Position numbers and translations under genes: made by a program. Below, piece by piece: positions 8,583-16,386 of a DNA stretch of 34,097 nt; within the stretch, counting starts at the first letter, position 1, and each line of letters begins with the position of its first letter. Under the pieces are notes generated by a model. That model saw only the letters and a program-made list of their open reading frames with translations. It was not told the DNA's origin and did not search any database. The stretch is taken from assembly GCA_945871065.1 (NCBI GenBank), contig CAMBUL010000026.1:1-34097 (forward strand). Reading direction: 5' to 3'. This DNA comes from Chthoniobacter flavus (lineage in GTDB: Bacteria; Verrucomicrobiota; Verrucomicrobiia; Chthoniobacterales; JACTMZ01).

Positions 8583-9051
8583 GGGGTAAAGGCGGCAGCA
8601 GAGAAATAGCTCCACAAGATTGGCAGCTTGCGGCGCCTGCGGCCAGCCGGTTTCGGTTCCACTCCTGCGGAAGGGACTGGCCAGAAAACCCCATCGTTGT
8701 TCGGGAGGATATTGGGGCTCGAGGCTTCGGCCCGTTTGCCGACAGTGGCATGGAGATTGGCCAGCGATGGACGTCCTCTACTTATCTTTGCCAAAAATCC
8801 CCTCAGCGGATCACTTTCTCTCTCGAAAAATCGCCTGCCCCTTTCGTCGAACCAGATCGCTGCGCCAGCTTTGCAAGGTTATCATTGTAAAGAACCACCC
8901 AACGGGAGACCGACTTGCTGTCTTAAGTTAAGATGTCTCTCGAGGCACCTGCTTCGGGAAGATGTTCATCGGGCCTTGGGCGATCGCAGCAAAGAGGCAG
9001 GACCCCGATGGAACTTTTCTTCAGAGCTCCTTTTCGCGCGGAATTCCTCGG
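8583..9051. other. 469-bp gap without a recognised gene
   Basis: The stretch between the receptor gene and mnmA (both on the minus strand) has short ORFs on both strands, but none has recognisable protein character. It should hold the promoter of the receptor-kinase operon near its left side. I compared it by eye with guanidine and cobalamin riboswitch cores, because the receptor might sense a nitrogen compound, and found no convincing match. A weak imperfect hairpin (GGAACT.../...AGCTCC, about 9008-9028) lies just after mnmA in its reading direction and might end that transcript. Confidence 0.5.
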
Positions 9052-10131
9052 TCAGCCGATTTCGGCGAAGACCGCGCCACCAAGAAGGCGCGGTCCGTCG
9101 TAGAGCGCACAAATCTGCCCTGGCGCGAGGGCGCGTTGCGGTGAGGAAAAGATCATTTCGGCTGTGCCGTCGGCGCGGCGGGTGAAATTAATCGGCACCC
9201 GCGGAGCGCGGTAGCGCGGACGCGCTTCCATGGGCGCTTTGCCCGGCAGTTCGGGACCGGTGGTGCTCAAGTTGGTCAGGATGGCGCGGTTGGCATAGAG
9301 ACCGTCGGTCTCCGGACGGTCATAGCCGATGACGAGTTCGTTGGTCGGCAGGCGTTTGTCCACCACCACGTAGGCCGTTTCCGGTTCGGCCGAGGCCACG
9401 CGGATGCCGCGGCGTTGTCCGAGGGTGTAATTATGCAAGCCTCGGTGCTCGCCGAGGACGCGTCCGGCCAGATCGACGATCGGACCGGGATTTTCCGGAA
9501 GGTATTCCTTCAAAAAATCCTGCATGCGCACTTTGCCGATGAAACAGATGCCTTGGCTGTCTTTTTTCTCCGCAGTGACCAGACCGGCCCTCGCGGCCTT
9601 GGCCCGCACTTCGCTTTTGTGCAGTTCGCCGACCGGAAACCACGCGCGCGCAATCTGCTCCGGACGCAGCATGGCGAGGAAGTAGGATTGGTCTTTGCCC
9701 GGATCGGCGCCCTCGAAAATACCGGGCTGGCCCGTTGGCCCCAAAGCGATGCGCGCGTAATGCCCCGTGCCAATACCGTCGAATCCTTCCCGCAAAGCAA
9801 GATCGAGGAAGACGCCGAACTTTATCTCACGGTTGCAATAGACATCCGGGTTCGGCGTGACGCCCTCGGCATAGCCCTTGAGCAAATAATCCACCACGCG
9901 CTCACGGTAATCCTCGATGAGGTTGACCACGCGGAACGGGATGCCGAGTTTTTCCGCCACGGCGCGTGCGTCGGCCACGTCCTGCTCCCACGGGCACTGG
10001 CCGATCGGATCCCACTCGGCCATCCAGTTCTTCATGTAGGCGCCCTCGATCTCGTGACCTTGCTCGCGAAGCAAAAGCGCGGCCACGGAGCTGTCCACCC
10101 CACCCGACATGGCGACGAGAATGCGGGCCAT
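9052..10131 (-). CDS. mnmA: tRNA-specific 2-thiouridylase MnmA
   Basis: 359-residue cytoplasmic enzyme that thiolates U34 of tRNA-Lys, -Glu and -Gln, using ATP and sulfur passed from a desulfurase. ATG 10131 places the PP-loop S-G-G-V-D-S-S at residues 9-15, as in the family. The two catalytic cysteines are present: Cys99 in N-P-D-V-Y-C-N and Cys196 in D-S-Q-G-I-C-F-I-G. Other family marks are G-T-G-H-Y-A-R (121-127), G-K-D-Q-S-Y-F-L and the Y-T-L-G-Q-R-R-G segment. The length is normal. The gene starts 7 bp after the btpA-like stop, so both are likely co-transcribed and co-translated. Confidence 0.95.
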   Translation of the reverse strand: MARILVAMSGGVDSSVAALLLREQGHEIEGAYMKNWMAEWDPIGQCPWEQDVADARAVAEKLGIPFRVVNLIEDYRERVVDYLLKGYAEGVTPNPDVYCNREIKFGVFLDLALREGFDGIGTGHYARIALGPTGQPGIFEGADPGKDQSYFLAMLRPEQIARAWFPVGELHKSEVRAKAARAGLVTAEKKDSQGICFIGKVRMQDFLKEYLPENPGPIVDLAGRVLGEHRGLHNYTLGQRRGIRVASAEPETAYVVVDKRLPTNELVIGYDRPETDGLYANRAILTNLSTTGPELPGKAPMEARPRYRAPRVPINFTRRADGTAEMIFSSPQRALAPGQICALYDGPRLLGGAVFAEIG

Positions 10132-10138
10132 GAGGCAA

Positions 10139-10942
10139 TCAGCGCGCGGCACGCACCGCGGCAGCGACCGCTTTGACGCGATCGAGGTCGACGGGTGCGG
10201 TCCAATGGCCGTCCTTCTTCAACGCGGATCCGACAATGACCGCATCGGCATGCTGCAACATGGCCGCGGCGTTTTCCGCGGTGACCCCGGAACCGACAAT
10301 GACCGGCAACTTCGTCGCGCCGCGCGCGGACGAGAGATCGGCGGTCGAAGTTTCGCGTCCGGTCGCTTCGCCGGTGACGATGACCGCGTCCGCCCCGAAA
10401 AATTCCGCGGCCTTGACCGTTTCGGCGAGACTGACATCGGCCGTCACAGCGTGCGCCGCGTGTTTCTTTTTCAGATCGGCCCACACGGCGATGTGCTCCG
10501 CGCCGATTTGCTTGCGGTAGCGCAACAAAGGACCCGCGCAGGCATCCATCCATCCCTCGTCGGCGACGTGGCCGAAGACAAAGCCTTCGGTGCGGACGAA
10601 ATCCATCCCCGCCGCCAAGGCGACGGCAAGCGCAGCCTCATTGGCGCCGGCCAACACCTGCACGCCGCAGGGCAGATTGGTCGCCTCATTGATCGCACGG
10701 CAAACCGCGGTCATGGACGCGACGACTTCGGGCCCGACCTCGCGTTTGAGGTAGGGAATGTCGTGCATGTTCTCCACAAGGATGGCATCGCACCCGCCCT
10801 CGGCCAGCGCCCACACTTCCTGCACGGCGGCGCGAACCAATTCGTCCACCGTTTGCGACGCGCGCGGTGTGCCGGGCAAGGCGCCGACATGGACCATGCC
10901 GATGAGGGCTTTGGGTGGAAGAGTTGGGCTATTCATGGGCAT
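10139..10942 (-). CDS. BtpA/SgcQ-family TIM-barrel protein
   Basis: 267 residues, cytoplasmic. The N-terminal I-G-M-V-H-V-G-A-L-P-G-T-P is the signature of the BtpA/SgcQ family, followed by D-A-I-L-V-E-N-M-H-D-I-P-Y and G-V-Q-V-L-A-G-A-N. Near the C-terminus is P-V-I-V-G-S-G-V-T, a standard phosphate-binding loop of (beta/alpha)8 barrels. BtpA is needed for photosystem I assembly in cyanobacteria, but relatives are widespread in non-phototrophs, where the role is unknown. Phosphosugar or nucleoside metabolism has been guessed. ATG 10942 was chosen, and ATG 10936 is nearly as good. The link to mnmA hints at a nucleotide-related job, but this is inference. Confidence 0.85.
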   Translation of the reverse strand: MPMNSPTLPPKALIGMVHVGALPGTPRASQTVDELVRAAVQEVWALAEGGCDAILVENMHDIPYLKREVGPEVVASMTAVCRAINEATNLPCGVQVLAGANEAALAVALAAGMDFVRTEGFVFGHVADEGWMDACAGPLLRYRKQIGAEHIAVWADLKKKHAAHAVTADVSLAETVKAAEFFGADAVIVTGEATGRETSTADLSSARGATKLPVIVGSGVTAENAAAMLQHADAVIVGSALKKDGHWTAPVDLDRVKAVAAAVRAAR

Positions 10943-11059
10943 AGAGAGTTTGCGTCCATACAACCAAACGCGGGCCGGGGCGGCGACAAAAGATCAAGCG
11001 AGGGCCCCGGAAAAGGCGCAAACCTACGCAGCGGGGCCCCTGCAAGGACATGAGCATCA

Positions 11060-11186
11060 ACTTTTTTTATAAACGATCAAACTGCACATATTCTTGCGTA
11101 AGTATATATCAAGCATATATTTATAAATTCAACAAATATTATTGTTTTTGTTGTTTTATGCAATTTCAGGGCTATGATGAATTTTT
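11060..11186 (+). promoter_or_regulatory. AT-rich upstream region with candidate promoter for the pilin-like gene
   Basis: This is a strikingly AT-rich leader in otherwise GC-rich DNA. A candidate sigma-70-type promoter is TTGCGT (11094-11099), a 16-bp spacer, then TATATT (11116-11121). TATAAA at 11122-11127 is another possible -10. The AT bias could also attract nucleoid proteins. No Shine-Dalgarno site stands out before ATG 11187. Confidence 0.35.
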
Positions 11187-11753
11187 ATGTTCCCCTCCCA
11201 ACAAAGACCGTCCGCGGCCTTCACGGGCTTCACTCTCGTCGAGCTCATCGTGGTGATCGCCATCATCGCCGTCCTCGCCGCCCTCTCGATACCCTCGTAC
11301 TCCGCCATCACGGATCGTATTACCATTTCCAAGGTCAAAAACACGCACATGCGGGGACTGACCGCGACGATGGCCCTTTACCGTGCGGACAACATGAACA
11401 GGTGGCCCGCCCTGAAGGCGACCAACGGGGAGTTCAATTCTTGGTATGGGCCGCCGACCAAACTGGCCCAAGGCAAGGAGGTCATGAAGGCGCTCCGACC
11501 CTACTACGGGGCCGGCGACATCAAAGAGGACGGCACTTTCAAAGACCCGTGGGGCAACCAATACGCCATGAAGTGGGACATCGACAACAGCGGGAAACTT
11601 GAGTACTATGACAAAGCTAACCGGGAAAACATTTCGAAAGATTTTATCGTTGTCAGCCTGGGCAAAAACCGAACGCAGGACAATCCGAGGCTCAAGACCT
11701 CGGACGACGTCTTCAGTTTTTGCGCTTACGGTGACACGAATTTCTTCAAGTAG
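11187..11753 (+). CDS. Type II/IV pseudopilin-like protein (prepilin N-terminal cleavage motif)
   Basis: 188 residues. A short leader of 14 residues ends in Gly14, followed by F-T-L-V-E-L-I-V-V-I-A-I-I-A-V-L-A-A-L. This is a textbook prepilin peptidase site (cut after Gly14, Phe15 methylated, Glu19 at +5) with the hydrophobic helix that packs inside a pilus. The globular part has K-D-P-W-G-N-Q-Y-A, the GspG-like motif seen in major pseudopilins, so it belongs with the G-type pseudopilins used in type II secretion. No secretion or pilus genes are nearby. Single stand-alone genes of this kind are frequent in Verrucomicrobiota, Planctomycetota and Lentisphaerota. The C-terminal tail overlaps the remnant 3' end of the opposing nucleotidyltransferase frame. 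Confidence 0.85.
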   Translation: MFPSQQRPSAAFTGFTLVELIVVIAIIAVLAALSIPSYSAITDRITISKVKNTHMRGLTATMALYRADNMNRWPALKATNGEFNSWYGPPTKLAQGKEVMKALRPYYGAGDIKEDGTFKDPWGNQYAMKWDIDNSGKLEYYDKANRENISKDFIVVSLGKNRTQDNPRLKTSDDVFSFCAYGDTNFFK

Positions 11754-12262
11754 TTCCGCCGCCCCTCGGCGGCAAACAACTCGCGCAGGAAATAAAGATC
11801 TCCCCGATCTCAAGGACGCATCGAACGGCTGTTGACACGCCAAAGCAGGTCGGGATTGGCAAAAGGGATTTTCACCCCGTCGAGTTAGCGCACGAGGACG
11901 TGATCCTTGGCTTCCCCATAGCTGATGCCGCTGGCTTTGGCCATGAGATCGACGAGAACCTCATCGGCAACACGAACCACTGTAAACTTCGCCACGTCTC
12001 CGGGGTCAAGCTCCCGGACCGCGCCATCGGGAAGAGTGGCCAGCGCCTCGAAAACTTTCACCTCGTTGTCAGCCGCAGGGTCGACGAGCAAATCAATGTC
12101 GCCGGTGGTACGGGGATAACCGGCCTCAATGACAGCAAAGCCGCCAACTACGACATATTTGGCACCCAAGCGGTTCAGTTCGCGGCAAAGGCTAACCACA
12201 TCCTCTTGTTGCGGAGGCCGCGAGATCAGCTCCGGGGCCTCGTCATGTAGTGCATCATCCAT
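11726..12262 (-). pseudogene. Nucleotidyltransferase (MNT/DUF6036-type) interrupted by two stop codons
   Basis: The intact N-terminal part (125 codons, ATG 12262 to TAA 11887-11885) has the nucleotidyltransferase signature V-V-G-G-F-A-V followed by T-G-D-I-D-L-L-V (the G-G...D-x-D metal site). It ends abruptly at D-H-V-L-V-R. Reading on in the same frame past that TAA gives L-D-G-V-K-I-P-F-A-N-P-D-L-L-W-R, then an in-frame TGA at 11812-11810, then D-R-G-D-L-Y-F-L-R-E-L-F, up to a TAA at 11728-11726. This matches the usual C-terminal layout of the family (L-D-G-V-x-I-P, then a R-E-K-D-x-x-D-L-x-F-L-like segment). I therefore read it as a decayed gene, although the short 125-residue form might still be made. 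It overlaps the end of the 72-residue partner by 37 bp. Confidence 0.7.
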
Positions 12263-12444
12263 GCATCGGCCTCCTCGAAAGAACGGAACTTGAAAACACC
12301 CTTGGGAAAACGCGGGAACCCAGCTTCTTCGCGGATCCGGGCCAGTGACTTCTGGAGACCGAGCCCGTAGACTAGAGAATCCTTGATCTTCCGCCGACCC
12401 ACGGTCTTGCCGATTTTTTCGTCGATGTTGACCACCGGATGCAT
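12226..12444 (-). CDS. Small hypothetical protein paired with the nucleotidyltransferase
   Basis: 72 residues, start ATG 12444. It has no signal peptide or membrane segment. The sequence is basic in the first half (DEKIGKTVGRRKIKDSL) and ends with V-F-K-F-R-S-F-E-E-A-D-A-W-M-M-H-Y, a pattern I associate with short proteins encoded directly before MNT-type nucleotidyltransferases. I do not know a function. Its 37-bp overlap with the next gene points to translational coupling, as in toxin-antitoxin-like pairs, and a perfect palindrome sits just before its start codon. It could be a partner or neutraliser of the nucleotidyltransferase, and this is inference. Confidence 0.6.
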   Translation of the reverse strand: MHPVVNIDEKIGKTVGRRKIKDSLVYGLGLQKSLARIREEAGFPRFPKGVFKFRSFEEADAWMMHYMTRPRS

Positions 12445-12452
12445 GGCATAAA

Positions 12453-12464
12453 GTTACGCGTAAC
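12453..12464. promoter_or_regulatory. Perfect 12-bp palindrome, candidate operator
   Basis: GTTACGCGTAAC is fully self-complementary and lies 9-20 bp upstream of the ATG (12444) of the 72-residue gene. A bound dimer here would block transcription or the ribosome site. Autoregulation is common for small two-gene modules, but no regulator is identified. Confidence 0.4.
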
Positions 12465-12714
12465 CCATGGCAGTAGCAACCCCGCGACCGGCCGGCGGCA
12501 GAAACTTCGTTACCTTCTTTTCAAACGCGGGCTAAGCCGGCGCGACCAAATGCCGGGGGCGAAGAAGGATACGACCAGCGGTCTGGCTGACGACGAGATC
12601 AAGCAGGCGATGCCATAACAAGGAGGGTGTTTTCGTGGCCTCCGCCAAATCGGCGGCTTCCGCACGAGACATGAAGCGCAGCAGCACGGGGACCAGCTAT
12701 TGGCTGGCCGCGGC

Positions 12715-13179
12715 TTACTTGGCGGGGAGGTCGAAGTTCGCCTGCGAAGTCATGAGCCAGCGCCCCCCTTGGCGGATGAAGGTTGCCAGATACGGTGCAG
12801 GGGTGCCCTTGTACCGGCTGCCCTTGATGGTGTATTCGGCCGTGGCCATGTAGCGGACAACGAGGGACGACCCGTGACGGGTGGTTTTCATCGGGCCGAA
12901 TTTGAAAGCGTCGAGGTCGATCTTGCCATTGCCGACTTTGACCAAGAATTCCGATTTGTCCATGTAGCTCCCGTCGGCCCTCGCCACCTGCCAACTCGGA
13001 TCCAGGCCGGCCTCCAGCCCCTTGGTATCGGCATCTTTGACTTGATTCCAAAAGGTCATGAGCAACTCCTTGGCCTGCGGGCCGGGTTTGTTGCCGGCCG
13101 CCGCGCCGTCGCTGGCCGGAGAGCTTACGCTGCCGGCGATCAGCGCGAAGAGCGTAGCGACGCAAAAAGTCCGTGGCAT
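12715..13179 (-). CDS. Secreted NTF2-like (DUF4440-type) protein
   Basis: 154 residues. ATG 13179 (MPRTF) was chosen because a signal peptide follows at once (VATLFALIAGSVSS, cleavage near residue 23-25). An upstream start would add about 25 basic residues. The mature domain shows the NTF2 pattern: K-E-L-L-M-T-F-W-N-Q-V-K-D-A-D helix, L-D-P-S-W-Q-V, then alternating strands ending G-G-R-W-L-M-T-S-Q-A-N-F-D-L. It resembles the secreted gene at 149-643 in layout but not closely in sequence. Substrate and role are unknown. It is transcribed away from rpsO, with which it shares a 321-bp divergent gap. Confidence 0.7.
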   Translation of the reverse strand: MPRTFCVATLFALIAGSVSSPASDGAAAGNKPGPQAKELLMTFWNQVKDADTKGLEAGLDPSWQVARADGSYMDKSEFLVKVGNGKIDLDAFKFGPMKTTRHGSSLVVRYMATAEYTIKGSRYKGTPAPYLATFIRQGGRWLMTSQANFDLPAK

Positions 13180-13500
13180 GCGGAGGCTGAAGGTGAGTGA
13201 TCTCCGCTTGCGGGGTGCGGTTGCCTCGCGTTGGCACATGGGCGTTGTTTGCATTGCTGGTCAAATTGGCAGCCCGGTCTTCGAAAGGCAAGCACCCGGA
13301 ATTCTGGGCTGGGGACCGGAACGGCGAATCTCTGAAGTGCGGCCGAGGGAGGAAGTTTACCCGGAGGCGGCCTCGCCCACCCTCGGCTCCGGCCGCCCCA
13401 CCTTTTCACTCAGCCTTCTAGTTTCCGCTTGCCGCCCTCTCTTCCCAAACTTCCCCCTTGCTCCGGCCAAGTTTCCCGATAATATCACGAATTCGCATTT
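13180..13500. promoter_or_regulatory. Divergent intergenic region; candidate rpsO promoter
   Basis: No gene is seen in these 321 bp. Close to rpsO there is TTGCTC (13458-13463), 16 bp, then TAATAT (13480-13485), a fair sigma-70-type match 16 bp before the start codon, leaving only a very short leader. The rest must carry the promoter of the opposing NTF2-like gene. No autoregulatory S15-binding structure could be recognised by eye. Confidence 0.35.
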
Positions 13501-13752
13501 ATGACCAAGACCGCCGTAACCAGCGCAGCGCTGCACGAGAAAGACACCGGAAGCGCGGACGTACAAGTCGCACGCCTGACCGAGCGCATCAACCATTTGA
13601 CCGGACACCTGAAGGAGAATGCCAAAGACCACTCGTCCCGCCGCGGCCTCCTCAAAATGGTAGCCCGCCGCCGCAGTCTGCTCGACTACCTCAAAGACAC
13701 GGCAGTGGAGCGCTACACCAAGCTCCTCGAGAGCCTCAATCTTCGCAAATAA
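13501..13752 (+). CDS. rpsO: 30S ribosomal protein S15
   Basis: 83 residues, slightly shorter than the usual 88-89. S15 binds 16S rRNA at the platform and is one of the first proteins to assemble. The family marks are present: [16 protein letters not shown] (15-30), [18 protein letters not shown] (33-50) and the [10 protein letters not shown] segment (56-65). It is followed by a terminator hairpin and then pnp, the widely conserved rpsO-pnp order, in which reads through the terminator feed pnp. Confidence 0.97.
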   Translation: MTKTAVTSAALHEKDTGSADVQVARLTERINHLTGHLKENAKDHSSRRGLLKMVARRRSLLDYLKDTAVERYTKLLESLNLRK

Positions 13753-13758
13753 ACCAGG

Positions 13759-13784
13759 CCGCCGCGCTCGCGGCGGTTCTTTTG
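13759..13784 (+). terminator. Terminator between rpsO and pnp
   Basis: Stem CCGCCGCG (13759-13766) / CGCGGCGG (13769-13776), realistically folding with a 4-nt loop, followed by TTCTTTT. It lies directly after the rpsO stop and probably ends most rpsO transcripts. Confidence 0.7.
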
Positions 13785-13919
13785 CCAGCCATCAGAACGC
13801 ACGTCCCCGTCATTCATACCCCAGCCTGGGCTTCAGGTCTCCCGTGCGGAGCCTTGCATCCTGTGCTTTGGGATGAAACGGGGCCGGTGTTCACCAACCA
13901 AAAACCGTAAATACAACCT

Positions 13920-16055
13920 ATGTCACACACCATCATCTCGGGCCCTGTCGGCCAGAACGAGATCACCTTCGAAACCGGCAAAATCGCCAAACTCGCCGAC
14001 GGCGCCGTCACGGTCCGCTCCGGCGACACCATCATCCTCGTCACTGCCGTCTCCGCAACCAAACTGCGCGAAGGCCAGGACTTCTTCCCGCTGACCGTCG
14101 ACTACAAGGAAAAGGCGGCCGCGGCCGGCCAATTCCCCGGCGGCTACTTCAAGCGCGAAGGTCGCCCGTCCGAAAAGGAAATCCTCACCGCGCGGATGAC
14201 CGACCGTCCGCTCCGCCCGCTCTTCCCGAAGGACTACTTCTTCGAGACGCAGATCATCACCATCATGCTCAGCGCCGACGGCGAGAACGACCCCGACATG
14301 CTCAGCATCAACGGCGCCTCCGCCGCCCTGACCGTCTCGGACATTCCGTTTGACGGCCCCATCGGCGCCGTCCGCATCGGCCGGGTCAACGGCGAATTCG
14401 TGATCAACCCGACCCACGCCCAGCGCGAACAGAGCGACCTCGACCTCGTTTACGTCGGCAAAGAAAACGAAGTCATCATGATCGAAGGCGCTTGCGACGA
14501 ACTGCCCGAGGTCGACTTCAAAGCCGCCCTCGATTTCGCCCAGGAACCGGTGCGCAAGCTCATCGCGATGCAACGTGAGTTGGCTGCCAAATCGGCCAAG
14601 CCCAAGCGCGAATACCCGCCGCTCGCGGTGGACAACGGCATGCTCGAGATCGCCTACGCCGTGGCTGGTGACCGCATCGAAGCCGCTCTCTACACGTCGG
14701 GCAAAGTCGCCCGGTCGAAAGCCGTCGGTGCCCTGCGTGGCGAAGTCGAAGCCGCCATCAAGGCGAAATTCCCCGAGGCAACCCCGTTCGCCATCGGTCA
14801 AGCCTTCGACTACCTGCAGAAAAAAGCCTTCCGCATCAGCATCCTCGATCGCAAAGAACGCTGCGACGGGCGCGGTCTGCACGACCTGCGCAAACTCGAA
14901 GCCGAAGTCGGCATGCTGCCCCGTGCCCACGGGTCTGCCCTCTTCCAGCGCGGTGAGACGCAGGCCATGGCCCTGGCGACCCTCGCGCCGGCTGACGAGG
15001 CGCAAAACCTCGACACCTACGCCGGCGGCGAAGCGACCAAACGCTTTATTCTGCACTACAACTTCCCGCCCTTCAGCGTCGGTGAAGCCGGCCGCTTCGG
15101 CGGCATGAACCGCCGCGAAATCGGCCACGGGGCCCTTGCCGAGCGTTCTGTGCGTCCGGTCATCCCGCCGGAAAACGAATTCCCCTATGCCATCCGCGTG
15201 ACCAGCGAAGTGATGGAGTCCAACGGCTCCACCTCCATGGCCAGCGTCTGCTCCGGGGTGCTCGCCCTCATGGACGCAGGTGTGCCGATCAAGCGCCCGG
15301 TGGCCGGCATCTCCGTCGGCCTGGTCAGCGAACACGACGAAAGCGGCGCGATGAAGCGCTACACCACGCTGACCGACATCCTCGGCTCCGAAGACCACTT
15401 CGGCGACATGGACTTCAAACTCTGCGGCACGGAAAAAGGCGTCACCGGCTTCCAGCTCGACCTCAAGTTGCCCGGTCTGCCCCTCGACATCCTCAAGCAG
15501 GCCATCGACGAAGCAACCGAAGCCCGCGGCAAAATCCTCCAAGTCATGAACGCCGCCCTCGCCTCGCACCGCACGGAAATGAGCCCCTATGCCCCGCGCA
15601 TCGAAACGGTGAAGATCCCGGCCGACAAGATCGGCCTCCTCATCGGCCCCGGCGGCAAAACGATCAAGGGAATCGTCGCGGAGACCGGCGCCGAGATCAA
15701 CATCGAGGACGACGGTTCGGTCCACATCTACTCGAGCAGTGGCGACAGCCTGCGCCGGGCCAAGGAGATCATCTCCGGCATGACCAAGGACATCGAAGTC
15801 GGCGAGATGTACCAGGGCACCGTGGTCACAATCAAAGAATTCGGCTGCTTCGTTGAAGTCATGCCCGGCAAGGACGGCCTCGTTCACATCTCCGAACTGG
15901 CCGACTTCCGGGTCAACAAAGTGGAAGACGTGGTCAAAGTCGGGGACTCGATCTGGGTCAAATGCATCGGGGTCGACGACCGCGGCAAAGTCAAACTCAG
16001 CCGCCGGGCCGCGATGAAAGATCGCGACCAAGGCGCGGTTCCGGCCGACGCCTGA
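13920..16055 (+). CDS. pnp: Polyribonucleotide nucleotidyltransferase (PNPase)
   Basis: 711 residues, the usual family length. PNPase degrades RNA 3' to 5' with phosphate as a trimer and can add tails in reverse. Visible parts: RNase PH domain 1 (about 10-145, R-E-G-R-P-S-E-K-E-I-L and R-P-L-R-P-L-F-P), an all-helical linker, and RNase PH domain 2 (about 315-545) with G-R-F-G-G-M-N-R-R-E-I-G-H-G, E-S-N-G-S-T-S-M-A-S-V and L-D-L-K-L-P. Then come a KH domain with I-G-P-G-G-K-T-I-K-G-I (about 576-586) and an S1 domain (about 620-695, G-C-F-V-E-V-M-P-G-K-D-G-L-V-H-I-S-E-L). Start ATG 13920 is preceded by AAATACAACCT and no clear Shine-Dalgarno site. Confidence 0.98.
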   Translation: MSHTIISGPVGQNEITFETGKIAKLADGAVTVRSGDTIILVTAVSATKLREGQDFFPLTVDYKEKAAAAGQFPGGYFKREGRPSEKEILTARMTDRPLRPLFPKDYFFETQIITIMLSADGENDPDMLSINGASAALTVSDIPFDGPIGAVRIGRVNGEFVINPTHAQREQSDLDLVYVGKENEVIMIEGACDELPEVDFKAALDFAQEPVRKLIAMQRELAAKSAKPKREYPPLAVDNGMLEIAYAVAGDRIEAALYTSGKVARSKAVGALRGEVEAAIKAKFPEATPFAIGQAFDYLQKKAFRISILDRKERCDGRGLHDLRKLEAEVGMLPRAHGSALFQRGETQAMALATLAPADEAQNLDTYAGGEATKRFILHYNFPPFSVGEAGRFGGMNRREIGHGALAERSVRPVIPPENEFPYAIRVTSEVMESNGSTSMASVCSGVLALMDAGVPIKRPVAGISVGLVSEHDESGAMKRYTTLTDILGSEDHFGDMDFKLCGTEKGVTGFQLDLKLPGLPLDILKQAIDEATEARGKILQVMNAALASHRTEMSPYAPRIETVKIPADKIGLLIGPGGKTIKGIVAETGAEINIEDDGSVHIYSSSGDSLRRAKEIISGMTKDIEVGEMYQGTVVTIKEFGCFVEVMPGKDGLVHISELADFRVNKVEDVVKVGDSIWVKCIGVDDRGKVKLSRRAAMKDRDQGAVPADA

Positions 16056-16078
16056 GCGATCCGCCAGCAAATCACACG

Positions 16079-16108
16079 AAGGGCGTCCCGCAGGGGACGC
16101 CCTTTTTG
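16079..16108 (+). terminator. Strong Rho-independent terminator after pnp
   Basis: Stem GGGCGTCCC (16081-16089) / GGGACGCCC (16094-16102) with a GCAG loop, flanked by AA before and a TTTTT run after. It closes the rpsO-pnp unit. Confidence 0.9.
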
Positions 16109-16167
16109 CTTTCTTCCATGCGGAGCTTCGGGCAAAGGTGCAGGGTCTCTCCCCGGACGCCCTCGCC

Positions 16168-16386
16168 ATGCCCGACCAGAAGAAAGCGCCGGCCAAGCCG
16201 AAACACGCCCTCGAAACCGAAGTCATCTGGGCGGTGATCGGGCTCTACCTTTTCATCGCCGGGGTTCTCCTTCTCATCCACCATCTGCAGCCCGAGGATC
16301 GGGAAACAAGGTCCTCATCCCCTTCGCCCAGCCACGCGGCGCAGTACGGCGTCCCGGGCGGCGCACCGCACACCACCCGGCCATGA
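16168..16386 (+). CDS. Small single-pass membrane protein coupled to corA
   Basis: 72 residues from ATG 16168. It has a basic N-terminus (P-D-Q-K-K-A-P-A-K-P-K-H), one hydrophobic helix (about 20-39: VIWAVIGLYLFIAGVLLLI) and a polar tail of low complexity. I do not recognise a family. Its stop overlaps the corA start as ATGA at 16383-16386, so the two are translated together. This is good evidence that it is real and that its product may work with the magnesium channel, for instance as a regulatory subunit. That role is inference. Confidence 0.6.
   Translation: MPDQKKAPAKPKHALETEVIWAVIGLYLFIAGVLLLIHHLQPEDRETRSSSPSPSHAAQYGVPGGAPHTTRP

Noticed and set aside
8583-9051. Possible riboswitch (guanidine or cobalamin type) before the receptor-kinase operon
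   Set aside because: Fragments such as ATGCCACTG on the minus strand recall a cobalamin core, but the other conserved boxes are missing.
8628-9185. 185-aa plus-strand ORF between the receptor gene and mnmA
   Set aside because: It is rich in Arg and Ser with no motif and runs into the antisense of mnmA.
12439-12618. 59-codon plus-strand ORF (starts M-H-G-I-K-L-R-V, ends I-K-Q-A-M-P)
   Set aside because: It reads rather protein-like at its end, but its start overlaps the start and palindrome of the divergent 72-aa gene. No family or terminator supports it.
13923-16226. 767-aa ORF on the minus strand, opposite pnp
   Set aside because: It is the mirror of a highly conserved plus-strand gene. 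The Asp/Val/Gly-rich translation comes from the third-position GC bias of pnp.
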